Assembly (NCBI RefSeq): GCF_001667275.1
Contig: NZ_LZHV01000054.1
Location: 29,747 to 93,746, forward strand
DNA from: Mycobacterium sp. ACS4054
Lineage (GTDB): Bacteria > Actinomycetota > Actinomycetes > Mycobacteriales > Mycobacteriaceae
Direction of reading: 5' to 3'
Length of the DNA stretch: 64,000 bases
Shown: positions 8,374 to 18,778 of the stretch, one piece after another
Layout of the letters: each line of letters opens with the position of its first letter
How positions within the stretch are numbered: position 1 is the stretch's first letter
Position numbers and translations under genes: made by a program
The notes under the pieces: model-generated
The model's input: the letters and a program-made list of their open reading frames with translations, nothing else
What the model was told of the DNA's origin: nothing
The model's database searches: none

Positions 8374-8393
8374 CGCGTGGCCTACGCCACGCG
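8374..8393 (-). terminator. possible hairpin terminator after alpha/beta hydrolase-like gene
   Basis: A perfect 8-base inverted repeat (CGCGTGGC / GCCACGCG) with a 4-base loop lies 53 bases beyond the stop of the minus-strand gene at 8447-9007. There is no clear U-run, so it would be a hairpin-only signal if it works at all. Confidence 0.3.
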
Positions 8394-8446
8394 TGGCGGG
8401 GACCAATTCGATTGTGCGAATGGGGTTTCCGCGCACCGACCGGCGG

Positions 8447-9007
8447 CTACCAGGTGCTGGTGCGCAACACGATCTCGGCGGCCAGCTGCGCCGTCGACTC
8501 CTGGACCGTGCGCCGGCCCAGGTGCACCACGCGGTATTCGGCGTACACATACTGCTGGCTGGCCTGGGCGACGGCCCTGGTGGCCGGCGAGCTGACCAGG
8601 ACCGTGGTGCCGATCTCCACCGGCGGGCAGTGCTCGTCTTGGACCACGCCGTCGCGATTGGGCACCCGCGGGTGACCGCGGTCGATCACCACGAGGCCGA
8701 CGAACCGGCCGAGTTTCGTCGCCGCGAGCTCCCAGGCCAGCTCGGCGCCGGCGCGATCCCCCATCACCACGGCCCATCCGATGCCGAGCGCGTCGAGGAT
8801 GCCGACCACCGACTTGGGCGTCAGGCGCGCGTCGAGACCGATGACGACCGTCCGGAGTGAGGCGGTGTGCAGACGCTCGCACACCGCGTCGTACGCGGCG
8901 GGGACGCGATCCTCGTCGCCCAGGATGACGACGACGACGCCCTGCTCCGGACCGGCCACGGCTACCGGGACCGGGAACCCGTCGAGCGTGGTCATCATGG
9001 AGGGCAT
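8447..9007 (-). CDS. degenerate alpha/beta-hydrolase-like protein
   Basis: 186 residues with an alpha/beta-hydrolase core pattern: a VVVVILGDEDR strand, helix-strand repeats and an elbow-like VVMGDRAGAELAWELA segment. The catalytic GxSxG elbow reads Gly-Asp-Arg-Ala-Gly, so the nucleophile Ser is missing, and no convincing catalytic His is seen near the end (HLGRR is the closest). It is short for the family. A structural or regulatory role is more likely than hydrolysis (inference). The start could also be one of two in-frame ATGs a few codons in. It lies downstream of cobQ on the same strand. Confidence 0.65.
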   Translation of the reverse strand: MPSMMTTLDGFPVPVAVAGPEQGVVVVILGDEDRVPAAYDAVCERLHTASLRTVVIGLDARLTPKSVVGILDALGIGWAVVMGDRAGAELAWELAATKLGRFVGLVVIDRGHPRVPNRDGVVQDEHCPPVEIGTTVLVSSPATRAVAQASQQYVYAEYRVVHLGRRTVQESTAQLAAEIVLRTSTW

Positions 9008-9127
9008 CTACGCACGCTACAGGGAACCGGTCTGCGCGCGCGACGATTTCTACAACATCCTTGCGCGCGCAGCGGGTCTGCATCGCCGTCAATTCGACCT
9101 TCACGCGTGCACACCTGAGTGAATGTC

Positions 9128-10636
9128 CTACGGCCGCAAGCGAGTTGCGATGTGCGGTCGGCGCGGCGGTGGACCGTCGAGCAAAGCGAAAACCGCGTCG
9201 ACGTCGAGATGGGCGGCGAGCAGATCGGCGATCGCGTCGAGCTGCGCATCGCGCCGGGCGGCGACGTTGGTTTCGACGGCGACGAACCCGCGTCCGGCCG
9301 CGGCCGCCACGCGGATGAGCCAGGCGCGGCGGAACTCGTCGTTGTCGAGCAGGCCGTGCCAGTGCGTGCCGAACACCGCGCCGCGCACCAGCCCGTGCGG
9401 CCGGCAGTCGCGCCCGCCCTCGGCGCCGAACCAGCTCTGCTCGGCGAACCGAGACACCCTGCCGTGATGAATTTCGTATCCGGTGAGCGGTGGCGGCCAC
9501 CGCCGCAGAATCTTGGCCTCGCCGAAGGCGATGTCGGCGTCCAACAGGCCCAGCCCCGCGACCTCGCCGGCCCCGGATTCCACGGCGTCGTCGATGCGCC
9601 GGCACAGCATCTGAAAGCCGCCGCAGATGCCCAGCACCGGTTTTGCGGCTGCGGCGTGCGCGGTGATCGCCTCGGCCAGGCCGCGCTCCCGCAGCCAGGC
9701 CAGGTCGGCGACGGTGGACTTGCTCCCCGGGATCACGATCAGGTCGGTGTCGGCCAGGTCGGCGGGGTCGGTGGCCCAGCGCACCAGCACGCCCGGTTCG
9801 CAGGCCAGCGCCTCGATGTCGGTGGAGTTGGAGATCCGCGGCAGCCGGATCGCGGCCACCCGCAGCCACTCGCGCCCGCGCGGCGGTTCCGGGGCGCCGA
9901 CGACGCGGTGCGCGACCACCGACAGCGAGTCCTCGGCGTCCAGCCAGAGCTCGTCGGCGTAGGGCAGCACCCCATAGGTCGGGCGGCCGGTCATCGCATG
10001 CAGCTGGCGCAGACCGGGTTCCAGCAGTGCGGGGTCGCCGCGGAACTTGTTGACGACGAAGCCGGCGATCAACGCCTGGTCGTCCGGCTCGAGCACCGCG
10101 ACCGTCCCGAACAGGTGGGCCAGCAGGCCGCCGCGGTCGATGTCACCGACGAGGATGACCGGCAGGTTCGCGGCCCGGGCCAGCCCCATGTTCGCCAAAT
10201 CCGTGGCACGCAGGTTGATTTCGGCCGGCGACCCGGCGCCCTCGCAGATGACCGCGTCGAATTCGGCACGCAGGCAGGACAATTCGTCGGCGACGATCCC
10301 GGCGAGGCGGTCGCGATGCCGCACATAGCTCGCCGCCGTCACCGAGTCGGCGACCTGACCGCGGATCACCAGCTGCGACGTCCGGTCGCTGCCCGGTTTG
10401 AGGAGGATCGGGTTGAACCGCACGCTGGGCTCCAGCCCCGCCGCCCGCGCCTGCAGCGCCTGCGCGCGACCGATCTCGCCGCCCTCGACGGTGACCACGG
10501 AGTTGTTGGACATGTTCTGCGCCTTGAACGGCGCCACCCGCACCCCGCGGCGCGCCAGCAGCCGGCACAGTCCCGCGGCGACCACCGATTTCCCGGCGTC
10601 GGAGCTGGTGCCGGCGACCAGCAGCGCCCCGCTCAA
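9128..10636 (-). CDS. cobQ: cobyric acid synthase CobQ (glutamine-hydrolysing)
   Basis: 502 residues. CobQ amidates four carboxyl side chains of adenosyl-cobyrinate diamide using glutamine and ATP, late in cobalamin synthesis. The N-terminal half is a P-loop-like dethiobiotin-synthetase domain ([12 protein letters not shown] near residues 8-19, QNMSNNS shortly after). The C-terminal half is a class I glutaminase with the nucleophile Cys in [11 protein letters not shown] and His in GTHWHG. Full length. In H37Rv as I recall cobQ1 lies elsewhere (Rv0255c), so its place beside map is a local difference. It lies 15 bases downstream of the map stop. Confidence 0.95.
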   Translation of the reverse strand: MSGALLVAGTSSDAGKSVVAAGLCRLLARRGVRVAPFKAQNMSNNSVVTVEGGEIGRAQALQARAAGLEPSVRFNPILLKPGSDRTSQLVIRGQVADSVTAASYVRHRDRLAGIVADELSCLRAEFDAVICEGAGSPAEINLRATDLANMGLARAANLPVILVGDIDRGGLLAHLFGTVAVLEPDDQALIAGFVVNKFRGDPALLEPGLRQLHAMTGRPTYGVLPYADELWLDAEDSLSVVAHRVVGAPEPPRGREWLRVAAIRLPRISNSTDIEALACEPGVLVRWATDPADLADTDLIVIPGSKSTVADLAWLRERGLAEAITAHAAAAKPVLGICGGFQMLCRRIDDAVESGAGEVAGLGLLDADIAFGEAKILRRWPPPLTGYEIHHGRVSRFAEQSWFGAEGGRDCRPHGLVRGAVFGTHWHGLLDNDEFRRAWLIRVAAAAGRGFVAVETNVAARRDAQLDAIADLLAAHLDVDAVFALLDGPPPRRPHIATRLRP

Positions 10637-10651
10637 GGGTTCACGGCCCGG

Positions 10652-11509
10652 CTATACCGAAGTGAGGATTTCGACGCCGGTGTCGGTGACCAGCAGGGTG
10701 TGCTCGAACTGCGCGGTCCACTTGCGGTCCTTGGTGACCACCGTCCAGCCGTCGTCCCAGATCTCGTAGTCCAGCCCGCCGAGGTTGATCATCGGTTCGA
10801 TGGTGAACGTCATGCCCGGCTGCATGACCGTGGTGACCGAGGGCTGGTCGTAGTGCAGCACCACCAAGCCGTTGTGGAACGTGGTGCCGATGCCGTGGCC
10901 GGTGAAGTCACGAACGACGTTGTACCCGAACCGATTCGCGTACGCCTCGATGACGCGGCCGACGACGGACAGCGCCCGCCCCGGCTTGACGGCGTTGATC
11001 GCGCGCATCGTCGCCTCCCGGGTGCGCTCCACCAGCAGCCGGTGCTCCTCGGATACGTCGCCGGCCAGGAAGGTCGCGTTGGTGTCGCCGTGCACGCCGT
11101 CGATGTAGGCCGTGACGTCGATGTTGACGATGTCGCCGTCCTCGACCACCGTCGAGTCGGGGATGCCGTGGCAGATGACCTCGTTGAGCGACGTGCAGCA
11201 CGACTTTGGGAAGCCCTTGTAGCCCAGGGTCGACGGGTAGGCCCCGTGGTCGACCATGTAGTCGTGGGCGATCCGGTCCAGTTCGTCGGTCGTGATCCCG
11301 GGCGCCACCGCCTTGCCCGCCTCCTGCAACGCGCCGGCCGCGATCCGGCCGGCGACGCGCATCTTCTCGATCACCTCCGGCGTCTGCACCCACGGCTCGC
11401 TGCCCTCCCGCACCGTGGACTTCCACGCGTACTCCGGGCGGGGGATGCGGACGGGCACCGGCAGAGTCGGGGACAACTCTCCGGGGGCAAGCGCGGTGCG
11501 AGCAGGCAT
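10652..11509 (-). CDS. map: methionine aminopeptidase type I (MapB-like, with N-terminal extension)
   Basis: 285 residues. It removes the initiator Met from nascent proteins. The five metal ligands can be placed: two Asp in the [19 protein letters not shown] region, His in GHGIGTTFH, Glu in FTIEPM and Glu in QFEHTLL. The first 40 residues ([15 protein letters not shown]) match the SH3-binding-like extension of actinobacterial MapB (Rv2861c). It lies between cobQ and a DUF1707 gene on the same strand with gaps of 10-15 bases, so the three may be co-transcribed. Confidence 0.95.
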   Translation of the reverse strand: MPARTALAPGELSPTLPVPVRIPRPEYAWKSTVREGSEPWVQTPEVIEKMRVAGRIAAGALQEAGKAVAPGITTDELDRIAHDYMVDHGAYPSTLGYKGFPKSCCTSLNEVICHGIPDSTVVEDGDIVNIDVTAYIDGVHGDTNATFLAGDVSEEHRLLVERTREATMRAINAVKPGRALSVVGRVIEAYANRFGYNVVRDFTGHGIGTTFHNGLVVLHYDQPSVTTVMQPGMTFTIEPMINLGGLDYEIWDDGWTVVTKDRKWTAQFEHTLLVTDTGVEILTSV

Positions 11510-11519
11510 GCCGACCAGC

Positions 11520-12131
11520 TTAACCGCGCGCTCGCCCCCGATGCGGGCCCTCGAGACGGCCGCGGATCAACGAGCGCCGCGGCCCTCGGATGGTGACCGA
11601 GCCGCACACCACCCGGCCCGTCAACACCACGTGGGGCCGCCCCTCGCCCGGCGCGTCCCTGCGGCGGTCGCGGGCGCTGCCCACATAGACCTGGACGTCG
11701 TCGATCGAGGCGCTGGCCCCGTCGGGCAGCCGGATGTCCACCGAGCCGCCTCTCACGTCGAGTTCGATGACCACCACCGGGCCGGCGAACCGCGCCCTGG
11801 TCAGGTCGAGATCGATCGAGCCCAGCCGGCGGACCAGCGCCAGGCGGGTGGGCACCGTCCATTCGCCCTGGCGTTTCAGCGAGCCGGCCCAGCCGCGCAG
11901 TTCGACGCGGTCGGCCGCGGACGTGACGATCGCGCCCGGTCCGGGCAGGTCGCCGACCAGCCCGTCCAGCTCACCCCGGGTGCGCGCGTAGGACACCTGC
12001 GACGAGCGCTGCTCGAACTCGTCGATGTCTATCAGCCCGAGCGCGACGGCGTTGTGCAGTCGCCGCATCGTGCCGTTGCGGTCGGCGTCGGAGACGCGCA
12101 GCGCCACCATGTCGCCGCCGGAATCCGTCAT
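11520..12131 (-). CDS. DUF1707 domain protein
   Basis: 203 residues. The N-terminal block [34 protein letters not shown] is the DUF1707 (SHOCT-like) signature of actinobacterial membrane or cell-envelope proteins. The rest forms short beta-strands rich in Gly, Val and Asp with a [13 protein letters not shown] turn, resembling the beta-helical tail seen in other DUF1707 proteins. It ends in an Arg-rich segment. No membrane segment is seen. It starts at ATG, and its stop is 10 bases from the map start, so the two are probably co-expressed. Function is not known for the family. Confidence 0.75.
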   Translation of the reverse strand: MTDSGGDMVALRVSDADRNGTMRRLHNAVALGLIDIDEFEQRSSQVSYARTRGELDGLVGDLPGPGAIVTSAADRVELRGWAGSLKRQGEWTVPTRLALVRRLGSIDLDLTRARFAGPVVVIELDVRGGSVDIRLPDGASASIDDVQVYVGSARDRRRDAPGEGRPHVVLTGRVVCGSVTIRGPRRSLIRGRLEGPHRGRARG

Positions 12132-12175
12132 GATCGCAATTTACCGCCGAGCGGCCCGCCGGCGTCAGGCCAGAT

Positions 12176-12187
12176 GGCGCTAGCGCC
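12176..12187. repeat. 12-base perfect palindrome GGCGCTAGCGCC with a nearby partial copy
   Basis: The palindrome sits just past the stop of the penicillin-binding lipoprotein gene, and GGCGCTAG is repeated at 12200-12207 over that stop codon. It may be a terminator remnant or a mycobacterial intergenic repeat. Confidence 0.35.
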
Positions 12188-12203
12188 GCGCTTGCGAACG
12201 GCG

Positions 12204-14018
12204 CTAGGCCAGGAAGTCGGGCGGCAGCGATTCGAACATCACCTTGGTCATCCGCACCGCGTACTCCGAGCTGCCGCCCCCGACGATCAGCGAGGCGAAC
12301 GCCAGGTCGCCGCGGTAGCCGGCGAACCAGGAATGCGAGCCGCCCGGGAACTCGGCCTCACCGGTCTTCCCGTACACCGCGCCGCACCCGGCGATCTCCT
12401 TGGCGGTCCCGTTGGTGACGACCAGCCGCATCATCGGCCGCAACGCGTCCACCATCTTCGGGCTGATCGGGGTGGCGTCGCCCTGCACGGCGGTCGGCCG
12501 ACCCGCGATGAGCTGCGGCGTCGGTGTCTTGCCCGCGGCGACGGTGGCCGCCACCAGCGCCATGCCGAACGGGCTGGCCAGCACCTTGCCCTGGCCGAAG
12601 CCGTCCTCGGTGCGCTCGGCGAGGTCCACCGTCGGGGGCACCGAGCCGGTCACGGTGGTGAGGCCGTCCACCTGATAGTCCAGCCCGATCCCGTACTGGG
12701 TGGCCGCCTGCGTCAGGCCGCGCGGCGGCATCCTGCTGCTGAGCTCGGCGAAGGTGGTGTTGCACGAACTGGCGAACGCCCGCGACATCGGCACCACGCC
12801 GAGGTCGAAGCCGCCGTAGTTGGGGATGGTGCGATGCCCGATGTCCAGATGGCCGGGGCAACCCAGCATGGTGTTGGGGGTGGCCATGTCGCGGTCGACG
12901 GCGGCGCCGGCCGTGACCATCTTGAACGTCGACCCCGGCGGGAACAGGCCGGTGGTGGCGAGCAGGCCTTCGGCGTCGGCGCCCCCGTTCTGCGCGATCG
13001 CCAGGATCTCCCCGGTGGACGGCTTGATGACAACCATCATCGCCTTGCCGCCGCGGGTATCCACCGCGCGCTGGGCGGCGTTCTGCACCACCCGGTCCAG
13101 CGTGATCGAGACCGACGGCGCGGGTGACCCCGGCACCTCGTGCAGGACCTCGACCTCGACGCCGTTCTGGTTGACGCTGACCACCCGCCAGCCGGCCTGG
13201 CCGTCGAGCTGGTCGATCACCGCCTTCTTCACCTCCGACATCACCGCGGGCGCGAAATGCGGGTCGGTGGGCAGGATTTCGGGCTGGGGCGTGACGACGA
13301 CGCCGGGTAGCCGGCCGATCGCCGGGAAGACCTTGTCGTTGTCGTCGGGGTGCAGCGTCACCAGGTCCACCGGCTGGGTCGCCGAGCTGGCCTGCTCGGC
13401 GAGCAGCTGCGGGTCGCTCAGCCCGCCGTTGAAGGGGTGCAGGACGTCGACGATCGCGTGCGCCGTCCCGATCAGCGCCGCGCCGGATCCGGCCTGGGTG
13501 GCGTCGAGCGTGTAGTGGTACAGGTAGCCCGGGACCAGCACGTCGCTGCCGCCGAGCTCGTTCACCGAGGCGCGCCGCGGCGCATCGGCCCGCAGCGCGA
13601 ACGTCTGGTGCTCGCCCAGTTTGGGGTGCAGGCCGGTGGTGGTCCAGCGCACCTGCCAGCGCCCCTCGTCGCGGGCCATTTTGAGCTGCCCGTCGTAAGT
13701 CCAGGTCCGGTTCTTGGGCAGGTGCCAGGTGAAGCGGTAGGCGACGGTGCCGGTGTCCTCGGCGTACTTGGCGTTGAGGATCTGCGTGTCGAGGTGGGTC
13801 GCCTGCAGCCCGGCCCACGCCGCGTTCAGCGCTTCGCGGGCGTCGTTGGGGTTGTCGCTGAGCTGGGCGGCCGTGGCAGTGTCGCCGATGGCCAGGGCGG
13901 CGAAGAACTTCTCGGCCGCCGGGCCGGGGCCGTCGGGCCGGGGGGTGCAGCCGGACATCGCGACGGCCGCCAGCAGCAGCCCGGCCGCCACGATTACCAG
14001 TGGGGTTTTTGTGACCAT
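12204..14018 (-). CDS. penicillin-binding lipoprotein (Rv2864c-like transpeptidase)
   Basis: 604 residues. A lipoprotein signal (hydrophobic run ending VAMSGC) anchors it outside the membrane. An NTF2-like MecA-N-type domain (AEKFFAALAIGDTATAAQL) and a dimerisation domain follow, then a class B transpeptidase with SxxK in PGSTFKM, SxN-type SSCN and the KTG motif in YGKTGEAEFPGG. Such enzymes cross-link peptidoglycan. The ATG at 14018 gives the normal length and places the signal peptide first; the open frame upstream is non-coding. In M. tuberculosis this type has been linked to beta-lactam response. Confidence 0.92.
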   Translation of the reverse strand: MVTKTPLVIVAAGLLLAAVAMSGCTPRPDGPGPAAEKFFAALAIGDTATAAQLSDNPNDAREALNAAWAGLQATHLDTQILNAKYAEDTGTVAYRFTWHLPKNRTWTYDGQLKMARDEGRWQVRWTTTGLHPKLGEHQTFALRADAPRRASVNELGGSDVLVPGYLYHYTLDATQAGSGAALIGTAHAIVDVLHPFNGGLSDPQLLAEQASSATQPVDLVTLHPDDNDKVFPAIGRLPGVVVTPQPEILPTDPHFAPAVMSEVKKAVIDQLDGQAGWRVVSVNQNGVEVEVLHEVPGSPAPSVSITLDRVVQNAAQRAVDTRGGKAMMVVIKPSTGEILAIAQNGGADAEGLLATTGLFPPGSTFKMVTAGAAVDRDMATPNTMLGCPGHLDIGHRTIPNYGGFDLGVVPMSRAFASSCNTTFAELSSRMPPRGLTQAATQYGIGLDYQVDGLTTVTGSVPPTVDLAERTEDGFGQGKVLASPFGMALVAATVAAGKTPTPQLIAGRPTAVQGDATPISPKMVDALRPMMRLVVTNGTAKEIAGCGAVYGKTGEAEFPGGSHSWFAGYRGDLAFASLIVGGGSSEYAVRMTKVMFESLPPDFLA

Positions 14019-14100
14019 TGGTACAGATGTTATGAAGCGGGGCCCGTCGCCCGGCGTCGACACACCGAGATCGGATCGTGATGTAACGCGGGCGTTCCCC

Positions 14101-14150
14101 GAGCGTGCGGCCAGCCGCACGTTGGACGCCGAGCGTGCGGCCAGCCGCAC
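14101..14150. repeat. two 20-base direct repeats, each containing a palindrome
   Basis: The units at 14101-14120 and 14131-14150 are identical (GAGCGTGCGGCCAGCCGCAC) and separated by 10 bases. Each contains the inverted pair GTGCGGC / GCCGCAC with a 2-base loop. They lie in the 152-base gap between the GNAT gene and the penicillin-binding lipoprotein gene, just upstream of the latter's start. The pattern suggests a dispersed mycobacterial intergenic element. Confidence 0.7.
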
Positions 14151-14170
14151 ACTCGCGGGCTGCAGCCGCG

Positions 14171-15025
14171 CTAGTCCAGCAGGACCGTCGCGAAGGTGCC
14201 CACCTCGGCGAAGCCGACCCGGGCGTACGCCGCGCGGGCGACCGTGTTGAAGCTGTTCACGTACAGGCTGGCGGTGCGCCCGCTGCCGACGATCACGGCG
14301 GCCACGGTCGCGGTGCCTGCGGTCCCGATGCCCAGGCCCCGCCATTCGGGGTGCACCCACACCCCCTGGATCTGGCCGACGCCCGGCGACTGCGAGCCCA
14401 CCTCGGCCTTGAACACGACCTGGCCCTGCTCGAAGCGGGCCCACGCGCGCCCCGCCGCGATGAGGCTGGCCACCCGGCGGCGATAACCCCGCCCGCCATC
14501 GCCGAGGCGGGGGTCGACGCCCACCTCACCGATGAACATGTCGACGGCGGCCACCAGGTAGGCGTCCAGCTCGTCCGGCCGCACCTGGCGCACCCCGACG
14601 TCGATGTCGCAGTCGGGGTGCCGGGACAACGCCAGCAGCGGCTGATGGTCGCGCACGTCGCGCGCGGGACCCCAGGCCGACTCGAGCCGCTCCCACATCC
14701 GCATCACCAATTCGGCCCTGCCGACCAGCGACGAACAGCGCCGGGTTCCGCTCATCGCCTCGTGGGCGAAGGCGTCCAGGTCCGCCGGGGCGCCGCGCAG
14801 CGGGATCAGGTTGGCGCCGGCGAAGCACAGCGACTCTTCGGCGCCGCGCAGGGTCCACAGTTCCCCGCCGATGGAGTTGGGATCGATGCCGTGGTCGGCC
14901 ACCCGGGCCGCGACCATGCACGACCCGACCGGATCGTCGTCGAACACCCGCCAGACGGCGGCGGCGTCGCGCACCACGGACACCCGTCGCTCGCCGACAA
15001 GGCGGAACAGGGGCGGAGCCGACAT
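14171..15025 (-). CDS. GNAT-family N-acetyltransferase with N-terminal extra domain (Rv2867c-like)
   Basis: 284 residues. The C-terminal half is a GNAT fold with the acetyl-CoA loop around HPEWRGLGIGTAG and a late SLYVNSFNTVARAAYARVGF helix-strand. The N-terminal 130 residues are a domain often found ahead of such enzymes in actinobacteria, probably for substrate recognition. The acceptor is unknown. It is the last gene of the dxr-rip1-ispG run, 57 bases after ispG, so it may share their promoter. ATG start at 15025. Confidence 0.85.
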   Translation of the reverse strand: MSAPPLFRLVGERRVSVVRDAAAVWRVFDDDPVGSCMVAARVADHGIDPNSIGGELWTLRGAEESLCFAGANLIPLRGAPADLDAFAHEAMSGTRRCSSLVGRAELVMRMWERLESAWGPARDVRDHQPLLALSRHPDCDIDVGVRQVRPDELDAYLVAAVDMFIGEVGVDPRLGDGGRGYRRRVASLIAAGRAWARFEQGQVVFKAEVGSQSPGVGQIQGVWVHPEWRGLGIGTAGTATVAAVIVGSGRTASLYVNSFNTVARAAYARVGFAEVGTFATVLLD

Positions 15026-15082
15026 CTGGCGAACTCTCTTCTGATGCGAACTAATGGACCGGCGGCTGGGAACCGGCCCCCA

Positions 15083-16249
15083 TCAGCTTACGGTGACGAT
15101 CGGCGAACCGCTTGATGTTGTTTCAGGACCGTGATCGGTCCCCATCTCCGACGCCAGACGCATGGCCTCTTCGATGAGCGTCTCGACGATCTGCGCCTCG
15201 GGCACGGTCTTGATCACCTCGCCGCGAACGAAGATCTGCCCCTTGCCATTTCCGGACGCGACGCCCAGGTCGGCCTCGCGCGCCTCGCCCGGACCGTTCA
15301 CCACGCAGCCCATCACGGCGACGCGCAGCGGCACGTCCATACCCTCCAGGCCGGCGGTGACCTCGTTGGCCAGGGTGTAGACGTCGACCTGCGCGCGACC
15401 GCAGGACGGGCAGGACACGATCTCGAGCCCGCGCGGCCGCAGGTTCAGCGACTCGAGAATCTGGATGCCGACCTTGACCTCTTCGACCGGCGGCGCGGAC
15501 AGCGATACCCGGACGGTGTCGCCGATCCCCCGCGACAGCAACGCGCCGAAGGCCACCGCGGACTTGATGGTGCCCTGGAACGCCGGGCCGGCCTCGGTCA
15601 CGCCGAGGTGCAGCGGATAGTCGCACTGGGCGGCCAGCTGCTCGTAGGCGGCGACCATCACGACGGGGTCGTTGTGCTTGACGCTGATCTTGATGTCGCC
15701 GAAGCCGTGCTCCTCGAACAGCGAGGCCTCCCACAGCGCGGATTCGACGAGCGCCTCGGGCGTGGCCTTGCCGTACTTCTCCATGAAGCGCTTGTCCAGC
15801 GAGCCGGCGTTGACGCCGATGCGGATCGGGATGCCCGCCGCGGCGGCCGCCTTGGCCACCTCGCCCACCCGGCCGTCGAACTCCTTGATGTTGCCGGGGT
15901 TCACCCGCACCGCCGCGCAGCCGGCGTCGATGGCCGCAAAGATGTACTTCGGCTGGAAGTGGATGTCGGCGATCACCGGGATGTTGCTGTGCTTGGCGAT
16001 CTCGGAGAGCGCGTCGGCGTCCTCCTGGCGCGGGCACGCCACCCGGACGATGTCGCAGCCGGCGGCGGTCAGCTCGGCGATCTGCTGCAGGGTCGCGTTG
16101 ACGTCGTGGGTTTTGGTGGTGCACATCGACTGCACCGAGATCGGATAGTCGCTGCCCACCCCGACGTCGCGGACCATGAGTTGGCGCGTCTTGCGCCGGG
16201 GGGCGAGCGTGGGCGCCGGAGCGTCCGGCATGCCCAGGCCAATGGTCAC
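15083..16249 (-). CDS. ispG: IspG, 4-hydroxy-3-methylbut-2-enyl diphosphate synthase
   Basis: 388 residues. IspG (GcpE) reduces methylerythritol cyclodiphosphate to HMBPP in the MEP pathway of isoprenoid synthesis. The N-terminal TIM barrel has [11 protein letters not shown] and RVNPGNI. The 4Fe-4S ligands are the Cys residues in SCPSCGR and GCVVNGPGE, with the catalytic Glu in the latter. Full length. It lies downstream of dxr and rip1 on the same strand, an arrangement conserved in mycobacteria that pairs two MEP enzymes with the Rip1 protease. Confidence 0.97.
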   Translation of the reverse strand: MTIGLGMPDAPAPTLAPRRKTRQLMVRDVGVGSDYPISVQSMCTTKTHDVNATLQQIAELTAAGCDIVRVACPRQEDADALSEIAKHSNIPVIADIHFQPKYIFAAIDAGCAAVRVNPGNIKEFDGRVGEVAKAAAAAGIPIRIGVNAGSLDKRFMEKYGKATPEALVESALWEASLFEEHGFGDIKISVKHNDPVVMVAAYEQLAAQCDYPLHLGVTEAGPAFQGTIKSAVAFGALLSRGIGDTVRVSLSAPPVEEVKVGIQILESLNLRPRGLEIVSCPSCGRAQVDVYTLANEVTAGLEGMDVPLRVAVMGCVVNGPGEAREADLGVASGNGKGQIFVRGEVIKTVPEAQIVETLIEEAMRLASEMGTDHGPETTSSGSPIVTVS

Positions 16250-16268
16250 TTTCGTTCCTTCACGTCGA

Positions 16269-17492
16269 TTACTGGAAGAGCCTGATGGGGTTGACCAGAT
16301 CAGCGGTCACGGTCAGCAACATGTAGCCGACCACGAACACCAGCACCACGTAGGTGGCCGGCATCAGCTTGAGGTAGTTCACCGGTGCGGCCGCGACCTT
16401 GCCGCGGGCCGACCTGACCAGGTTGCGGATCTTTTCGAACACGGCGATGGCGATGTGGCCGCCGTCGAACGGCAGCAGCGGCACCAGGTTGATCGCGCCC
16501 AGGATGAGGTTCAGCTGGGCCAGGAAGAACCAGAACGCCACCCACAGCCCATGGTCGACGGTGTCGCCGCCGATGATGCTGGCGCCCACCACGCTCATCG
16601 GGGTCTGCGGGTCGCGCTGCCCGCCGCCGATGGCGTGCACCAGGGCGCCGACCTTCGTCGGGATGGTGACCAGCGCCTTGCCGACCTCGCCGGTCAGGTC
16701 CCCCGCGAACGCGAGGGTGCCGGGCACCGCGGACAGGACGCCGTAGTGGGTGGGCGCGAGCTTGACCGCGGCGACGCCGATGGCGCCGACCGTCGCGGGC
16801 GCCGGCTGACCGCCCTGGGCGTTGGCGCCGTTGGTCACGAAGCGTTGGGTGGGCGTCACGTCGACGTAGGTGGTGATGGTGTTGCCGCCCCGCTCGACGA
16901 CGACCGGAACGGTGCCGTGCAGCTTGCGGATCGCCGCGGCCATGTCCTCGAAGGTGGAGACCGGGGTGTCGCCGACCTTGACGACGACGTCGCCGGCGCG
17001 GATCCCGGCCAGCGCGGCCGGGCCGGGGCCGGTGCAGTCCGCGATCTTGCCGGGCGCCACTTCCGGTGCGACGCAAGCGGTTTCACCAATCACCGCCCGG
17101 GTCGGCGGGTGCAGGTTCGGCAGCCCCCAGACCAGTGCGATGCCATAGATCAGGACCAGGCAGATGACGAAGTTCATGGCCGGACCGGCGAACAGCACCG
17201 CGACGCGCTTCCAGACGTCCTGCTTGAACATGGCCCGTTCGGTTTCGTCGGGGGCCAGCTCCTCCACCGAGGTCATCCCGGCGATGTCGCAGAAGCCGCC
17301 CAACGGCACGGCCTTGAGGCCGTACTCGGTCTCCCCACGCCGCGTCGACCACAGCGTGGGCCCGAACCCGACGAAATAGCGGCGGACCTTCATGCCGGTG
17401 GCGCGGGCGACCCACATGTGGCCGCACTCGTGTAGCGCCACCGAGATCAGGATGGCGAGGGCGAACAGCACAATGCCGATAACGAACATCAT
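16269..17492 (-). CDS. rip1: Rip1 site-2 intramembrane metalloprotease
   Basis: 407 residues from ATG at 17492. Rip1 cleaves transmembrane anti-sigma factors and so controls several envelope stress regulons in mycobacteria. The first membrane helix carries the zinc motif HECGH (HExxH). A PDZ-like domain lies in the middle ([15 protein letters not shown]). The second catalytic motif LLPFDGGH lies in a later helix, and a final hydrophobic helix ends the protein. A GTG at 17514-17516 overlapping the dxr stop would add eight residues; the 17492 start matches the family and has a GGAG close by. Confidence 0.95.
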   Translation of the reverse strand: MMFVIGIVLFALAILISVALHECGHMWVARATGMKVRRYFVGFGPTLWSTRRGETEYGLKAVPLGGFCDIAGMTSVEELAPDETERAMFKQDVWKRVAVLFAGPAMNFVICLVLIYGIALVWGLPNLHPPTRAVIGETACVAPEVAPGKIADCTGPGPAALAGIRAGDVVVKVGDTPVSTFEDMAAAIRKLHGTVPVVVERGGNTITTYVDVTPTQRFVTNGANAQGGQPAPATVGAIGVAAVKLAPTHYGVLSAVPGTLAFAGDLTGEVGKALVTIPTKVGALVHAIGGGQRDPQTPMSVVGASIIGGDTVDHGLWVAFWFFLAQLNLILGAINLVPLLPFDGGHIAIAVFEKIRNLVRSARGKVAAAPVNYLKLMPATYVVLVFVVGYMLLTVTADLVNPIRLFQ

Positions 17493-17512
17493 CTCCGACT
17501 GCAGGACCTTTC

Positions 17513-18718
17513 TCACACCATTCCGGAGGCGTTGACGGGGGCCTGGGTGGGCCGTGCGTGTGCGACTCGATCGATTCGGCGCCTGGCGTTTTCCCTAGCC
17601 CAGCGCTGCGCGTCTAGTACCTCATCCACGTTAGCGGGTGAAACCGCCCATTGGTCTGCGGCGTGCAGCACGTCGGCGATGGTTTTCACGATCTCGGGGA
17701 ATCCCACCCGGCCCTCGAGGAACGCCGCCGCGGCTTCTTCGTTGGCCGCGTTGTACACCGCGGTCATGCAGCCGCCGGTCTGGCCGGCGTAGCGGGCCAG
17801 CTCGACGGCGGGGAAAACCTCGCTGTCCAGCGGCTCGAAGTCCCAGCTAGCGGCGGTGCTGAAGTCGCAGGCCGCGGCCACCCCGGGCACCCGGGCCGGC
17901 CAGCCGAGCGCCAGCGAGATGGGCAACTTCATGTCCGGCGGGCTGGCCTGGGCGATCGTCGAGCCGTCGACGAAGGTGACCATCGAATGAACAATCGACT
18001 GCGGGTGCACCACGACCTCGATGCGGTCGTACGGGATGCCGAACAGCAGGTGGGTTTCGATGAGCTCGAGGCCCTTGTTGACCAGCGAGGCCGAGTTCAG
18101 GGTGTTCATCGGGCCCATCGACCAGGTCGGGTGGGCGCCGGCCTGTTCGGGGGTGACGCCCTCCAACTGCGCGGCGGTCCTGCCGCGAAACGGCCCCCCC
18201 GACGCGGTCAGCACCAGCTTGGCGACCTCGTCGGGAGCGCCGCCGCGCAGGCACTGGGCCAGCGCGGAGTGCTCGGAGTCGACCGGCACGATCTGGCCCG
18301 GTCGCGCCGCCTGCACAACCAGCGGTCCGCCGGCGACCAGCGATTCCTTGTTGGCCAGCGCGAGCCGGGCGCCCGATTCCAGCGCGGCCAGCGTCGGCCG
18401 CAGGCCCAGCGCCCCCACCAGCGCGTTGAGGACGACGTCGGCCTCGGTGTCTTCGACCAGGCGGGTCACCGCGTCGGAACCGCGGTAGGGGACGTCGGCG
18501 ATCTGTGCCGCGCGTTCGTCGGCGACGGCGATGTTGGTGACCCCGGTCTGCTCGCGCTGCCGCAGCAGGGTGCCCAGGTTCGCGCCCCCCGCGGCCAGGC
18601 CGACGACCTCGAAGCGGTCCGGATGGGCCGCTATCACCTCCAGCGCCTGGGTACCGATCGAACCGGTGCTGCCCAGCACCAGCACGCGCAGGCGGCCCTC
18701 GGGTGTCGCGGTTGTCAC
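17513..18718 (-). CDS. dxr: Dxr, 1-deoxy-D-xylulose 5-phosphate reductoisomerase
   Basis: 401 residues. Dxr converts DXP to MEP with NADPH, the first committed step of the MEP pathway and the target of fosmidomycin. [10 protein letters not shown] near residue 15 binds [17 protein letters not shown] and the [17 protein letters not shown] region hold metal and substrate. Full length. Its stop overlaps the alternative GTG of rip1 (GTGA). The gene is divergent from the DUF2631 gene, with 78 bases between starts, so a bidirectional promoter region is likely there. Confidence 0.96.
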   Translation of the reverse strand: MTTATPEGRLRVLVLGSTGSIGTQALEVIAAHPDRFEVVGLAAGGANLGTLLRQREQTGVTNIAVADERAAQIADVPYRGSDAVTRLVEDTEADVVLNALVGALGLRPTLAALESGARLALANKESLVAGGPLVVQAARPGQIVPVDSEHSALAQCLRGGAPDEVAKLVLTASGGPFRGRTAAQLEGVTPEQAGAHPTWSMGPMNTLNSASLVNKGLELIETHLLFGIPYDRIEVVVHPQSIVHSMVTFVDGSTIAQASPPDMKLPISLALGWPARVPGVAAACDFSTAASWDFEPLDSEVFPAVELARYAGQTGGCMTAVYNAANEEAAAAFLEGRVGFPEIVKTIADVLHAADQWAVSPANVDEVLDAQRWARENARRRIDRVAHARPTQAPVNASGMV

Positions 18719-18778
18719 TCACTCATTGTGCCCGCTCGGTCCCGCGACCGGTGTGCCAGAATCTCTCCTACCAGCCGA

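Noticed and set aside
9119..11596. An 825-residue open frame on the plus strand across cobQ and map
   Set aside because: It is the antisense of two well-supported genes and only open because of GC-rich third positions; no domain is visible.
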